Assembly (NCBI RefSeq): GCF_042646165.1
Contig: NZ_JBHRTC010000028.1
DNA length: 64,000 nucleotides
Origin: Microbaculum marinum
Lineage (GTDB): Bacteria > Pseudomonadota > Alphaproteobacteria > Rhizobiales > Tepidamorphaceae
Reading direction: 5' to 3' (one strand)
Of the stretch, positions 54,103-63,114 are shown in pieces (the stretch's first letter is position 1; the number at the start of each line of letters is the position of its first letter). The notes under the pieces were generated by a model. That model did no database searches, was not told where the DNA came from, and saw only the letters and a list, made by a program, of their open reading frames with translations. Both the position numbers and the translations under genes were made by a program.

Positions 54103-55437
54103 ATGACGAAGCTACTCGACTATGCCCTCGGTGCCGCCGCCGTCGCGGTCGTCGCCGGTGGCGCACTCGGCCCGGGCAAGGCCCAGGCCGAGGAAATCAC
54201 ACTGTGCTGGGCGGCCTGGGACCCGGCCAACGCCCTCGTCGAACTGTCCAAGGACTTCACCGCCGCGTCCGGCGTCGAGATGAAGTTCGAGTTCGTGCCG
54301 TGGCCGAACTTCGCCGACCGGATGCTCAACGAACTCAATTCCGGCGGCAAGCTGTGCGATCTGCTGATCGGCGACAGCCAGTGGATCGGCGGCGGCGCCG
54401 AGAACGGCCACTACGTCAAGCTGAACGAGTTCTTCGAGAAGGAAGGCATCTCGATGGACGACTTCGCGCCGGCCACCGTCTATGCCTACTCGACCTGGCC
54501 GAAGGGCACGCCGAACTACTACGCCCTGCCGGCGATGGGCGACGCCAACGGCTGGTTCTACCGCAAGGACTGGTTCTCCAAGCCCGAGCTGCAGGCCGAA
54601 TTCAAGGAGAAGCACGGCCGCGACCTGGCGCCGCCGAAGACCTGGACGGAGATGAAGGAGGTCGCCGAGTTCTTCCAGGGCCGGGAGATTGACGGCAAGA
54701 CAGTCTACGGGGTCTCGATCTTCACCGAGCGCGGCTCGGAGGGCATCACCATGGGCGCCACCAGCGCGCTCTACCCCTACAACTTCAAGTACGAGATGAC
54801 GCCCGGCAAGTACGACATGGAGGGCGCCGTCAACTCGCCCGACGCCGTCGCCGGACTGGAGGCCTACAAGGACCTCTACAAGTGCTGCACGCCGCCCGGC
54901 TACACCGACAGCTACATGCAGGAGAGCCTGGACGCCTTCAAGTCGGGCCAGGTGGCGATGGCGATGAACTGGTTCGCCTTCTTCCCCGGCCTCTACAAGG
55001 ATCCGGAAGTGGGCGGCGACAAGATCGGCTTCTTCGTCAATCCCGGCCAACTCACCGAGGCCTCGACGCTCGGCGGCCAGGGGATCTCGGTCGTCGCCTA
55101 TTCCGACAAGCAGGACGCGGCGCTCGAATACATCAAGTGGTTCGCCCAGCCGGACGTGCAGAAGAAGTGGTGGTCGCTCGGCGGCTACTCGTGCCACGTC
55201 GCGGTGCTGAACGACCCCTCGTTCCCCGACAGCCAGCCGTTCGCGGCCGACTTCCTGCTCGCCATGGATAACGTCAAGGACTTCTGGCAGGAGCCGGCCT
55301 ACGCCGAACTGCTGCTGGCCATGCAGAAGCGCCTGCACGACTACGTCGTCGCCGACCAGGGGACGGCCCAGGAGGCGCTCGACAAGCTGATCGCCGACTG
55401 GACCGAGGTCTTCGAGGACGAAGGCAAGCTCAACTAG
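54103..55437 (+). CDS. carbohydrate/polyol ABC transporter substrate-binding protein
   Basis: A 444-residue family-1 extracellular solute-binding protein. The signal peptide ends near residue 29 (GKAQA). Core segments are LCWAAWDPANALVELSKDF, DLLIGDSQWIGGGAENGHYV and FKSGQVAMAMNWFAFFPGL. The ligand is not known; the downstream kinase genes suggest a triose or polyol such as dihydroxyacetone or glycerol (inference). A large stem-loop follows it. Confidence 0.92.
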   Translation: MTKLLDYALGAAAVAVVAGGALGPGKAQAEEITLCWAAWDPANALVELSKDFTAASGVEMKFEFVPWPNFADRMLNELNSGGKLCDLLIGDSQWIGGGAENGHYVKLNEFFEKEGISMDDFAPATVYAYSTWPKGTPNYYALPAMGDANGWFYRKDWFSKPELQAEFKEKHGRDLAPPKTWTEMKEVAEFFQGREIDGKTVYGVSIFTERGSEGITMGATSALYPYNFKYEMTPGKYDMEGAVNSPDAVAGLEAYKDLYKCCTPPGYTDSYMQESLDAFKSGQVAMAMNWFAFFPGLYKDPEVGGDKIGFFVNPGQLTEASTLGGQGISVVAYSDKQDAALEYIKWFAQPDVQKKWWSLGGYSCHVAVLNDPSFPDSQPFAADFLLAMDNVKDFWQEPAYAELLLAMQKRLHDYVVADQGTAQEALDKLIADWTEVFEDEGKLN

Positions 55438-55449
55438 TTCCTCCCGGCC

Positions 55450-55502
55450 GCCGGCCCCGCACGGGATCCATCCGGAAGGATGTCTCCCGCGGCGGGGCCG
55501 GC
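55450..55502 (+). other. large intercistronic stem-loop after the binding-protein gene
   Basis: GCCGGCCCCGC (55450-55460) and GCGGGGCCGGC (55492-55502) form an 11-bp perfect outer stem. Inside it, GGGA/TCCC and CATCC/GGATG pair around a GGAA loop. No T-run follows. Such a structure between binding-protein and permease genes typically protects the upstream mRNA and lowers downstream expression. Confidence 0.65.
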
Positions 55503-55559
55503 AGGCCCCTCGACCGCACGACACGGATCACCGTTCCGGAGAGTATCTGAAGGTTGCAG

Positions 55560-56525
55560 ATGGCCGAGACCACCTCATCGATCGACCGGATTGCACGAGG
55601 CGCCGCCCGCGCCACCCCGTCGGCCGTGTCGCGCCGGGTGCGCGGCCTGTCGGACCGGGCGATCGCCTGGCTGTTCATCGCGCCGACGATCGTGCTGCTG
55701 CTGGCGATCAACATCTTCCCGCTGATGTGGACGATCTGGCTGTCGTTCACGAACTACAAGGCGAACCGCCTGACGCGGCCGCCGGAGTTCATCGGGCTGG
55801 AAAACTACCAGCGCGTGCTGACCGACTACGACATCTGGCAGACCCTGCAGGTCACCGCCCGGTTCCTGTGCTGGACGATGGCGATCCAGGTGGTGCTCGG
55901 CTTCGGGCTCGCCTGGCTGATCAACAAGCAGTTCAGGGGACACGGCTTCTGGACGACCGTCATCCTCCTGCCGATGATGCTGTCGCCGGCCGTGGTCGGC
56001 AACTTCTGGACCTTCCTCTACCAGCCGCAGATCGGGCTGTTCAACTACGCGATCTCGTTCTTCACCGGCATCCCGCCCTCGTCGTTCCAGATGATCGGCG
56101 ACGTCAACCTGGCGCCCTGGGCGATCGTCATCGTCGATACCTGGATGTGGACGCCGTACATCATGCTGATCGTGCTGGCCGGCCTGCGCTCGATCCCCGA
56201 CTACCTGTACGAGGCGGCCGAGGTGGACCGGGCGAGCCCGTGGCGGCAGTTCTGGTCGATCACCGTGCCGATGGTGCTGCCGTTCCTGATGCTGGCGGTG
56301 CTGTTCCGGGCGATCGAGAACTTCAAGATGTTCGACCTGGTGGTCGAGCTCACCTCCGGCGGGCCGGGCTCCGTCACCGAGCTCGCCTCGATCAACCTCA
56401 AGCGCGAAGCCTTCGAGAAGTGGCGCACCGGCTATTCGTCGGCGTTCGCGATCATCCTGTTCGTGACGGTGTTCGGGGCGGCCAACATCTACGTGAAGGC
56501 GCTCAACACGGTGAAGCAGCGATGA
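55560..56525 (+). CDS. sugar ABC transporter permease (MalF/UgpA type)
   Basis: A 321-residue permease with six membrane spans. The EAA loop is EAAEVDRASPWRQFWSITVP in the C-terminal half. The N-terminal part LFIAPTIVLLLAINIFPLMW and FIGLENYQRVL are standard. ATG at 55560, with GAAGG 7 bases upstream, is chosen over a TTG two codons earlier. The stop overlaps the next start (ATGA). Confidence 0.94.
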   Translation: MAETTSSIDRIARGAARATPSAVSRRVRGLSDRAIAWLFIAPTIVLLLAINIFPLMWTIWLSFTNYKANRLTRPPEFIGLENYQRVLTDYDIWQTLQVTARFLCWTMAIQVVLGFGLAWLINKQFRGHGFWTTVILLPMMLSPAVVGNFWTFLYQPQIGLFNYAISFFTGIPPSSFQMIGDVNLAPWAIVIVDTWMWTPYIMLIVLAGLRSIPDYLYEAAEVDRASPWRQFWSITVPMVLPFLMLAVLFRAIENFKMFDLVVELTSGGPGSVTELASINLKREAFEKWRTGYSSAFAIILFVTVFGAANIYVKALNTVKQR

Positions 56526-57484
56526 GCACCGCCACTGCACATACCGGCGCCCACTCCGTCGTCGAGCCGTCGCGCTGGATCAAGCTGCTCTCGGGCGGCG
56601 TCGTGATCCTGTATGCGCTGATCACCATCCTGCCGCTGGTCTGGATCTTCATGACCGGCTTCAAGACGCCGCCGGATTCGATCTCCTATCCGCCCAAGAT
56701 CGTCTTCGAACCGTCGCTGGAGGGCTACGTCAACCTGTTCACCACGCGGACCCGGCAGACGCCGGAATACATGCAGCAGCTGCCACCGCCCGAGACCTGG
56801 TGGGACGAGCTGGTGCGCTCCCGCGACATGGTGATCGCCGGACCGTCGCGCTTCGGCGAGCGGTTCATGAACTCGGTCATCATCGGCTTCGGCTCGACCT
56901 TCCTGTCGGTGTTCCTGGGCACGCTGGCGGCCTACGCCTTCTCGCGCTTCAAGGTGCCGCTGAAGGACGACCTGATGTTCTTCATCCTGTCGACCCGGAT
57001 GATGCCGCCGATCGCCGTCGCGATCCCGATCTTCCTGATGTACCGGATGGTCGGCCTGAGCGACACGCATCTGGGCATGATCCTGCTCTACACCGCGGTC
57101 AACGTGTCGCTGGCGGTGTGGCTCCTGAAGGGCTTCATCGACGAGATCCCGCGCGAATACGAGGAGGCGGCGCTGATCGACGGCTACACGCGGCTGCAGG
57201 CCTTCATCAAGGTGGTGCTGCCGCAGATGGCGACCGGCATCGCGGCGACCGCGATCTTTTGCCTGATCTTCTCGTGGAACGAATACGCCTTCGCGCTGCT
57301 GCTGACCTCGGGCACGGCACAGACGGCGCCGCCGTTCATCCCGACCATCATCGGCGAGGGCGGCCTCGACTGGCCGGCGGTGGCGGCCGGGGCGACGCTG
57401 TTCCTGATCCCGATCGTGGTGTTCACCATCGTGCTGCGCAAGCACCTGCTGCGCGGCATCACCTTCGGGGCGGTGCGCAAATGA
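56522..57484 (+). CDS. sugar ABC transporter permease (MalG/UgpE type)
   Basis: A 320-residue permease. The EAA loop is EAALIDGYTRLQAFIKVVLP. There is an unusual loop of about 60 residues after the first span (residues 45-105) rich in Pro, Thr and Gln. It pairs with the permease encoded upstream, to which it is coupled by ATGA. A repeat element begins exactly at its stop. Confidence 0.94.
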   Translation: MSTATAHTGAHSVVEPSRWIKLLSGGVVILYALITILPLVWIFMTGFKTPPDSISYPPKIVFEPSLEGYVNLFTTRTRQTPEYMQQLPPPETWWDELVRSRDMVIAGPSRFGERFMNSVIIGFGSTFLSVFLGTLAAYAFSRFKVPLKDDLMFFILSTRMMPPIAVAIPIFLMYRMVGLSDTHLGMILLYTAVNVSLAVWLLKGFIDEIPREYEEAALIDGYTRLQAFIKVVLPQMATGIAATAIFCLIFSWNEYAFALLLTSGTAQTAPPFIPTIIGEGGLDWPAVAAGATLFLIPIVVFTIVLRKHLLRGITFGAVRK

Positions 57485-57760
57485 GCGCGACCCTCCAGCC
57501 TTCGTTGGCGCCGGGCGTCCGGGCGGATGGCCTGCGGGCCCCTGCCGGGTCCGCCCCCTCCCCCCTTGCGGGGGAGGGTCGGGGAAGGGGCGCGCTGCCG
57601 CAGGCGGCGCGTGTTGCCGCAGCCGTGCCCGTGTACGGCGGCTTCGTGGTGTGTTGCGGCCGCCGCACGCTCCGCTCGCTGGCGCTCGCTGCGCGCCCCA
57701 CCCCCGACCCCTCCCCACGAGGGGGAGGGGGGCTCGCGGAGGCTATGGCATGAGCGCGAC
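57481..57760 (+). repeat. interspersed palindromic repeat inserted between permease and small membrane protein genes
   Basis: About 260 bases with two strong hairpins: CCCCTCCCCCCTTG facing GCGGGGGAGGG near 57548-57572, and a matching C-rich/G-rich pair near 57697-57732. ATGAGCGCGAC occurs at both ends (57481-57491 and 57750-57760), like a target duplication. The insert stays open for 90 codons from the ATGA at 57481 to the ATGA at 57750, and its translation (SPLAGEGRGRG ... TPDPSPRGGGG) is the typical read-through of palindromic intergenic elements in GC-rich proteobacteria. I do not consider it a real gene. Confidence 0.75.
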
Positions 57761-57989
57761 GGACCGGAACCGGGCTGAAGGGACGGCGGTGCCGGCGAAG
57801 GAGGGCATGCTGTCGCGCTTCCTGCGGCTGCGGCGCGGGCCGTGGGAGAACCTGGCGACGCTGATCATCTTCATCGGCGTGGTGATGCTGATGCAGCCGT
57901 TCCTGCTGGCGCTCTACACCTATTCCTTCGTCACCATCCTGACCGGCACGGTGATGTTCATCATCGTCAGCCACTTCCCGGAGACGTAG
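57750..57989 (+). CDS. small two-helix membrane protein of the ABC transporter operon
   Basis: A 79-residue protein with a basic N-terminus and two hydrophobic segments (NLATLIIFIGVVMLMQPFLL and YSFVTILTGTVMFIIVS). It occupies the place where glycerol-type ABC operons carry a small membrane protein between permeases and ATPases, although I do not recognise the family. ATG at 57750 is coupled to the end of the repeat frame (ATGA), and the stop lies 3 bases before the next gene. Confidence 0.7.
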   Translation: MSATDRNRAEGTAVPAKEGMLSRFLRLRRGPWENLATLIIFIGVVMLMQPFLLALYTYSFVTILTGTVMFIIVSHFPET

Positions 57990-57992
57990 GCG

Positions 57993-59090
57993 ATGGCCGA
58001 GATCCGCATCGAGCACCTGCGCAAGCAGTTCGACGATTTCGTCGCCGTCGAGGATTCGTCGCTGACGGTGGAGAACGGCGAGTTCTTCGTCATGCTGGGG
58101 CCGTCGGGCTGCGGCAAGACGACGACGCTCAGGATGATCGCCGGCCTCGAGCTGCCGACCTCCGGCCGCATCCTGCTGGACGGCGACGACGTGACGTTCC
58201 TGAGGGCGAGCGAGCGCGACATCGCCTTCGTGTTCCAGCTGTTCGCGCTGTATCCGCACATGAACGTGCGCCGGAACATCGGCTTCCCGCTGTCCTGCCA
58301 GGGGGTGCCCAGATCGGACGTCAGGCGCCGCGTCGAGGAGACGGCGCGGCTGCTGCGCATCGACCACCTGCTCGACCGGCCGGTGTCGGGACTGGCCGGC
58401 GGCGACCGGCAGCGCGTCGCGCTGGGACGCGCCATCGTGCGGCGGCCGAAGGCGTTCCTGATGGACGAGCCGCTCGGTACGCTGGACGCGGAGTTCCGCG
58501 AGCTGATGTGCCAGGAGCTGCGGCAGCTCCACAACCGGATCGGCGCCACCACCGTCTACGTGACGCACGACCAGCTCGAGGCGATGGCGATGGCCGACAA
58601 GATCGCGGTGATGAACCACGGCGTCATCGAGCAGTACGGCCCGCCGCAGGAGATCTACGACCGGCCGGCGAGCATGTACGTCGCCGACTTCATCGGCTCG
58701 CCGCCGATGAACTTCCTGCCGTTCCGCGGGTCCCTGCGGCGCGGCACCCGCCAGGTGAGGCTGAACGGCGCGACGATCGACGTGCCGGAGATCCGCGAGG
58801 AGGGGGCCGAGGGGGATCTCGTCCTCGGCGTGCGACCGGAGCACATCCGCTTCGACGAGTCGTCGAAGATCCGCGGCAAGGTGGTCGACGCGGAATATCT
58901 CGGCACCACCCAGATCGTGACCGTCACGACCGGCCACGGCACGATCAAGGCGCGGATCGGCGCGGACCGCCCGGCCGATCCCGGCGACACGGTCGGCCTG
59001 ACCTTCGTGGCCTCGCGGCTGTCGCTGTTTGCCGGCGGGTCCGGCCGCGCCGTGCGCACCGAGCTGCACGACGGAGGTCGCAATGGCTGA
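57993..59090 (+). CDS. ABC transporter ATP-binding protein 1 (MalK/UgpC type)
   Basis: A 365-residue ATPase. Walker A is GPSGCGKTT, the Q-loop FQLFALYPHM, the signature LAGGDRQRVALGRA (LAGGD rather than LSGGQ), Walker B AFLMDEPLGTLD and the H-loop VTHD. A TOBE/OB domain follows residue 235 (LGVRPEHIRF). It overlaps the second ATPase gene by 8 bases. Two ATPase genes in one operon indicate a heterodimeric pair. Confidence 0.94.
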   Translation: MAEIRIEHLRKQFDDFVAVEDSSLTVENGEFFVMLGPSGCGKTTTLRMIAGLELPTSGRILLDGDDVTFLRASERDIAFVFQLFALYPHMNVRRNIGFPLSCQGVPRSDVRRRVEETARLLRIDHLLDRPVSGLAGGDRQRVALGRAIVRRPKAFLMDEPLGTLDAEFRELMCQELRQLHNRIGATTVYVTHDQLEAMAMADKIAVMNHGVIEQYGPPQEIYDRPASMYVADFIGSPPMNFLPFRGSLRRGTRQVRLNGATIDVPEIREEGAEGDLVLGVRPEHIRFDESSKIRGKVVDAEYLGTTQIVTVTTGHGTIKARIGADRPADPGDTVGLTFVASRLSLFAGGSGRAVRTELHDGGRNG

Positions 59091-60102
59091 GGTCGTCCTG
59101 AACGGCGTCACCAAGCGCTTCGGGGAGACGGTCGCCGTCGACGACATGAGCCTGACGGTGGCCGACGGCGAGTTCGTGGTGCTGCTCGGCCCGACCGGCG
59201 CCGGCAAGACGACGACGCTGCGCCTGGTGGCCGGGCTGGAGCGCGCCGATGCCGGGTCGGTCTCGATCGGCGGCGCCGACGTCACCGGCACGGAGCCGGC
59301 GGCCCGCGACGTCACCTTCGTGTTCCAGCAGTACTCGCTCTATCCGCACCTGAGCGCCTACGACAACCTGGCCTTTCCGCTGCGCTCGCCGGCCCGCCGG
59401 CAGCCGGAGGCGGCGATCCGGGCCCGCGTCGAGGAGGTCGCCGCGATGCTGCGGATCTCCTCGAAGCTGAACAACAAGGCGACGCGCCTGTCCGGCGGCG
59501 AGATGCAGCGCGTGGCGATCGGCCGGGCGCTGGTGCGCAATCCGCAGGTCTACCTGATGGACGAACCGCTGTCGTCGCTCGACGCCAAGCTGCGCGGCGA
59601 CATGCGGCTGGAGCTGAAGCGCATCAAGAAGGATGTCGGCGCGACCATCCTCTACGTCACTCACGACCAGGTCGAGGCGATGACGATGGGCGACCGGATC
59701 GGCGTGATCCGCGACGGCCGGCTGGTGCAGATCGGCACGCCGCGGCAGATCTACACCGATCCCGACGACCTCTACGTCGCGACCCGGCTCGGCCAGCCGG
59801 CGATCAACGTGCTGCCGCAGGGCGTGCTGCCGGACGGCGGCGCGCCGGCCGGCGCCGCCACCGTCGGGCTGCGCACCGAGCACCTGCGCATCCGGCGCGC
59901 CGCCAACGGCGAGGCGCGCGGGCAGGTCGACTGGATCGAGCATCTCGGCGACCAGAGCCACCTGCACATCTCGCTGGACGGCCGCCGGATCACCACGCTC
60001 GCCGAGCCCGACTCGGGGCTCGACGTCGGCGACAAGGTCAGCATCGAGGTGACGGAGCCGCTCTACTTCGCCGCCGACGGAACACGGATAAGGGGAGCGT
60101 GA
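59083..60102 (+). CDS. ABC transporter ATP-binding protein 2 (MalK/UgpC type)
   Basis: A 339-residue ATPase with Walker A GPTGAGKTT, Q-loop FQQYSLYPHL, canonical signature LSGGEMQRVAIGRAL, Walker B VYLMDEPLSSLD and H-loop VTHD, then a short TOBE-like domain (VGLRTEHLRI). The signature is intact, unlike in its partner. ATG at 59083, after GGAGG, lies inside the last codons of the partner gene. Confidence 0.94.
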   Translation: MAEVVLNGVTKRFGETVAVDDMSLTVADGEFVVLLGPTGAGKTTTLRLVAGLERADAGSVSIGGADVTGTEPAARDVTFVFQQYSLYPHLSAYDNLAFPLRSPARRQPEAAIRARVEEVAAMLRISSKLNNKATRLSGGEMQRVAIGRALVRNPQVYLMDEPLSSLDAKLRGDMRLELKRIKKDVGATILYVTHDQVEAMTMGDRIGVIRDGRLVQIGTPRQIYTDPDDLYVATRLGQPAINVLPQGVLPDGGAPAGAATVGLRTEHLRIRRAANGEARGQVDWIEHLGDQSHLHISLDGRRITTLAEPDSGLDVGDKVSIEVTEPLYFAADGTRIRGA

Positions 60103-60106
60103 GGCG

Positions 60107-60742
60107 ATGACGGAGACCGACACCATGGCCATGACCGATGTCGGCGAGGCCGCCATCACCGCCCTGGCGACGGCGATGGCCGAGGCGATGTTCGCCCATG
60201 CCGGGGAACTGACGGACCTCGACCAGGCGATCGGCGACGGCGATCACGGCCTCAACATGAAGCGCGGCTTCGAGGCGGTGATGGCGGAACTGCCGGCGAT
60301 CGCGGCCAAGCCGCTGCCCGAGGCGCTGAAGGCGGCCGGCATGCAGCTGGTCATGAAGGTCGGCGGCGCCTCCGGGCCGCTCTACGGCACCCTGTTCATG
60401 ACGCTGGGCAAGGAGATCGGCCCGGCACCGGATCGCCAAGAGCTTGCCGCCGCCCTCGCCGCCGCGATCGCCGCGGTGAAGGCGCGCGGCAAGTCCGACA
60501 CCGGCCAGAAGACGATGCTCGACGTGCTCGCGCCGGTGCAGGCGGCGCTTGCCGCGGGGGCGTCGATCGGCGAGATCCGCGCCGTCGCGGGCGAGGCCGC
60601 CGACGCGACCGTGCCGATGCGGGCGACCAAGGGCCGCGCCTCTTTCCTCGGGGAGAGGTCGATCGGTCACATGGACCCGGGCGCGCGTTCGAGCCAATTG
60701 CTGGTGGAGGCCGTGTGCGGCGTGCTCGGAGGCGGTCGATGA
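60107..60742 (+). CDS. dhaL: dihydroxyacetone kinase ADP-binding subunit DhaL
   Basis: A 211-residue all-helical nucleotide subunit of PEP-dependent dihydroxyacetone kinase. The magnesium/ADP site is LDQAIGDGDHGLNM, followed by GGASGPLYGTLF and GARSSQLLV near the end. It carries a bound ADP that is rephosphorylated by DhaM and passes phosphate to dihydroxyacetone on DhaK. It starts 4 bases after the second ATPase gene and overlaps dhaM by four bases. Confidence 0.95.
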   Translation: MTETDTMAMTDVGEAAITALATAMAEAMFAHAGELTDLDQAIGDGDHGLNMKRGFEAVMAELPAIAAKPLPEALKAAGMQLVMKVGGASGPLYGTLFMTLGKEIGPAPDRQELAAALAAAIAAVKARGKSDTGQKTMLDVLAPVQAALAAGASIGEIRAVAGEAADATVPMRATKGRASFLGERSIGHMDPGARSSQLLVEAVCGVLGGGR

Positions 60743-61131
60743 ACTCGCGCGTCGGGATCGTCATCGTCTCGCATTCGCCCGACGTGGCGCGCGGCACCGC
60801 CGACATGGTGCGCCAGATGGTCGGCAACGAGGTGCCGCTGGGCTGGTGCGGCGGCAATCCGGACGGGGGGCTCGGGACGAGCGTGGAAAAGATACTCGGC
60901 GCCATCGACGCCGCCTGGTCCGACGCCGGCGTGGCGATCCTCGTCGATCTCGGCGGCGCGGAGACAAATTCGGAAATGGCCATCGAGATGTTGCCGGAAG
61001 AGCGACAGGCCAAGGCGGTCCTGATCAATGCCCCGATCGTCGAGGGCGCGATCATGGCGGCGACGGAATCCTGGGGAGGAGGCAGTCTCGACGAGGTCCG
61101 GCTCACCGCCGAAGAACTCGCACCCCGATAA
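60739..61131 (+). CDS. dhaM: PTS-dependent dihydroxyacetone kinase phosphotransferase DhaM (EIIA domain only)
   Basis: A 130-residue mannose-type EIIA domain. The phospho-accepting His12 lies in IVIVSHSPDVARG and the family loop ILVDLGGAETNSEMA follows. In Escherichia coli DhaM also carries HPr and partial EI domains; here these are separate genes immediately downstream. It receives phosphate from HPr and hands it to DhaL-ADP. Confidence 0.93.
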   Translation: MNSRVGIVIVSHSPDVARGTADMVRQMVGNEVPLGWCGGNPDGGLGTSVEKILGAIDAAWSDAGVAILVDLGGAETNSEMAIEMLPEERQAKAVLINAPIVEGAIMAATESWGGGSLDEVRLTAEELAPR

Positions 61132-61147
61132 AGAGGTTGAAGACCCC

Positions 61148-61447
61148 ATGAGCACCCCGCCGACTCTCCCGGCGACCGCATCGGTCCTTCTCGCCCACGA
61201 GGTCGGGCTCCACGCCCGCCCCTCGGTGAAGCTGACCAAGCTGGCCAAGACATTCTCGTCGCGCATCGAGTTCGCCTCCGATGCGGACGGCCCGTGGATC
61301 GACGCCAAGAGCATCGTCAAGGTGATGGCGGTCAAGGTTCCCAAGGACACGGTGGTGCATTTCCGCGCCGCCGGCGCCGACGCCGACGCAGCGGTGGCGG
61401 CGCTGGTGCAGCTCGTCGAGGCGGACTTCGAGGACGCGACCGTATGA
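61148..61447 (+). CDS. HPr family phosphocarrier protein
   Basis: A 99-residue HPr. The active-site His22 is in HEVGLHARPSVKLTKLA, and the position of the regulatory serine is Ser55 in IDAKSIVKVMAV. It has a short N-terminal extension compared with the usual 85-90 residues. It lies between dhaM and the enzyme I gene, overlapping the latter (ATGA), so it is dedicated to this relay. Confidence 0.94.
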   Translation: MSTPPTLPATASVLLAHEVGLHARPSVKLTKLAKTFSSRIEFASDADGPWIDAKSIVKVMAVKVPKDTVVHFRAAGADADAAVAALVQLVEADFEDATV

Positions 61448-63114
61448 GCGTCGAGGCGCGATCCCCGGAGCCGCCGACCTACCAGGGCCGACCCGCCTCG
61501 CCGGGCGTGACCTTCGGTCCGGTCGTGGTCGAGCGCGCGGCGACGGGTTCGGGCCGCGGAGCCGGCGATCCGGCAGGCGAGCGGGCGGCGCTGGAAACGG
61601 CGCTGGCCGGCGCGGCGGCGGCGCTGGCCGGCCTCGTCGCGGGGAGTTCGGCCGATGCCGCCGAGATCCTGGAGTTCCAGCTGGCGCTGGTCGAGGACGA
61701 GGCGCTGAGCGCGCCGGCCTTCGAGGCGATCGATGCAGGCCAGCCGGCCGAGGCCGCCTGGAGGCAGGCGCTGGACGCCCAGATCGCCGACTACCGGGCG
61801 GCCGAGGAAGAGTATTTCCGGGCCCGCGCGGCGGACCTCGTCGACCTTCGCGACCGGGTGGCGGGACTGCTCGGCGGCCAGACCGTGGCGGGCGTCGAGC
61901 TGCCGGACGGCGCCGTCTACCTGGCCGACGACATCGCCCCGTCGCGTTTCCTGTCGACGGACTGGCGCGGACGCGGCATCGCCTTGCAGGCGGGCAGCCC
62001 GACGAGCCATGTCGCGATGCTCGCTCGCGCGCGCGGCATTCCGATGATCGTCGGCCTGGGGACGGTGTCGGTGGACGAGGGGGACCTCGTCCTGCTCGAT
62101 GCCGACAGCGGCCGTCTCGTCGTCGCCGCGGAGCCGGCCGACCAGTTGCGCTTCGCCGCCGAATTCGCCATCCACCGGCGCCGCGCCCCGGCGACTCTCG
62201 AGACCGCGACCGGCCCCGCCCTGACGGCCGACGGCGAGCGGGTGGCAATCCTGATCAACGTCGCCGATCCGAGCGAACTGTCCGACGTGCCCGTGGCGAT
62301 CTGCGACGGCATCGGCCTTGCCCGCACCGAACTGATGTTTAATGCGCCCGGGGCCGCCGGCATCGGCACCAGCGGGGGCACCGGCACCGGCGGGGGCGCC
62401 GGCCTGGCGGACGAGGAAACGCAGCTTTCAGCCTACCGCCGCCTGCTCGCCTGGGCCGACGGCCGGCCGGTCACGGTGCGCACGCTGGATGCCGGCGGCG
62501 ACAAGCCGATCGCCGGCTATACCGTGCCCAACGAGGCCAACAGCTTCCTGGGAATGCGGGGCGTGCGGCTGTCGCTGAAGCATCCGGACATCTTCCGCGT
62601 CCAGATCCGCGCCCTGTTGCGGGCGGCCGCCGAGGGCGAGATCCGGGTGATGGTGCCGATGGTGTCCGTGCCGTCGGAAATGCGGCAGGTTCGCGAGATG
62701 GTCGCAGCGGCCGCAGGCGAGCTCGCGGCGGAAGGCCTTGCCCACAAGGTGCCGCCGGTCGGCATGATGGTCGAGGTGCCCGCCGCCGCGCTGGTGCTCG
62801 AGGCCTTCGACACCGACTTCGTGTCGATCGGCTCCAACGACCTGACGCAATACGTCATGGCGGCGAGCCGCGACAGCGCCGACCTGCACGACCTCGCCGA
62901 CCCCGCCGATCCGGCGGTGCTGGCGCTGATCGCAACGATCGTCGACAAGGCCGGCAGGCGGGCCGTCCCCGTGTCGATCTGCGGCGACGCCGGTGGCGAC
63001 CCGGCGATCGTGCCGGCGCTGCTCGATGCCGGCCTCAGAACGCTGTCGGTCGCCCCCGCGGCGGTCGGCAGGGTCAGGCGGGCGGTGAACGACTACCGGA
63101 GCGCGGCGGCATGA
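61444..63114 (+). CDS. phosphoenolpyruvate-protein phosphotransferase (enzyme I)
   Basis: A 556-residue enzyme I that takes phosphate from PEP. His189 in [20 protein letters not shown] is the phosphorylated residue. The PEP-binding barrel includes [39 protein letters not shown] and the catalytic cysteine in [12 protein letters not shown] Gly/Thr-rich insert ([13 protein letters not shown], about residues 306-320) breaks the barrel after strand 1 and is absent from standard enzyme I. It overlaps the next gene by four bases. Confidence 0.94.
   Translation: MSVEARSPEPPTYQGRPASPGVTFGPVVVERAATGSGRGAGDPAGERAALETALAGAAAALAGLVAGSSADAAEILEFQLALVEDEALSAPAFEAIDAGQPAEAAWRQALDAQIADYRAAEEEYFRARAADLVDLRDRVAGLLGGQTVAGVELPDGAVYLADDIAPSRFLSTDWRGRGIALQAGSPTSHVAMLARARGIPMIVGLGTVSVDEGDLVLLDADSGRLVVAAEPADQLRFAAEFAIHRRRAPATLETATGPALTADGERVAILINVADPSELSDVPVAICDGIGLARTELMFNAPGAAGIGTSGGTGTGGGAGLADEETQLSAYRRLLAWADGRPVTVRTLDAGGDKPIAGYTVPNEANSFLGMRGVRLSLKHPDIFRVQIRALLRAAAEGEIRVMVPMVSVPSEMRQVREMVAAAAGELAAEGLAHKVPPVGMMVEVPAAALVLEAFDTDFVSIGSNDLTQYVMAASRDSADLHDLADPADPAVLALIATIVDKAGRRAVPVSICGDAGGDPAIVPALLDAGLRTLSVAPAAVGRVRRAVNDYRSAAA

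Noticed and set aside
57481..57753. A 90-codon gene between the second permease and the small membrane protein
   Set aside because: Its translation is that of a palindromic repeat, and it is flanked by a duplicated 11-bp sequence; I treat it as a repeat.
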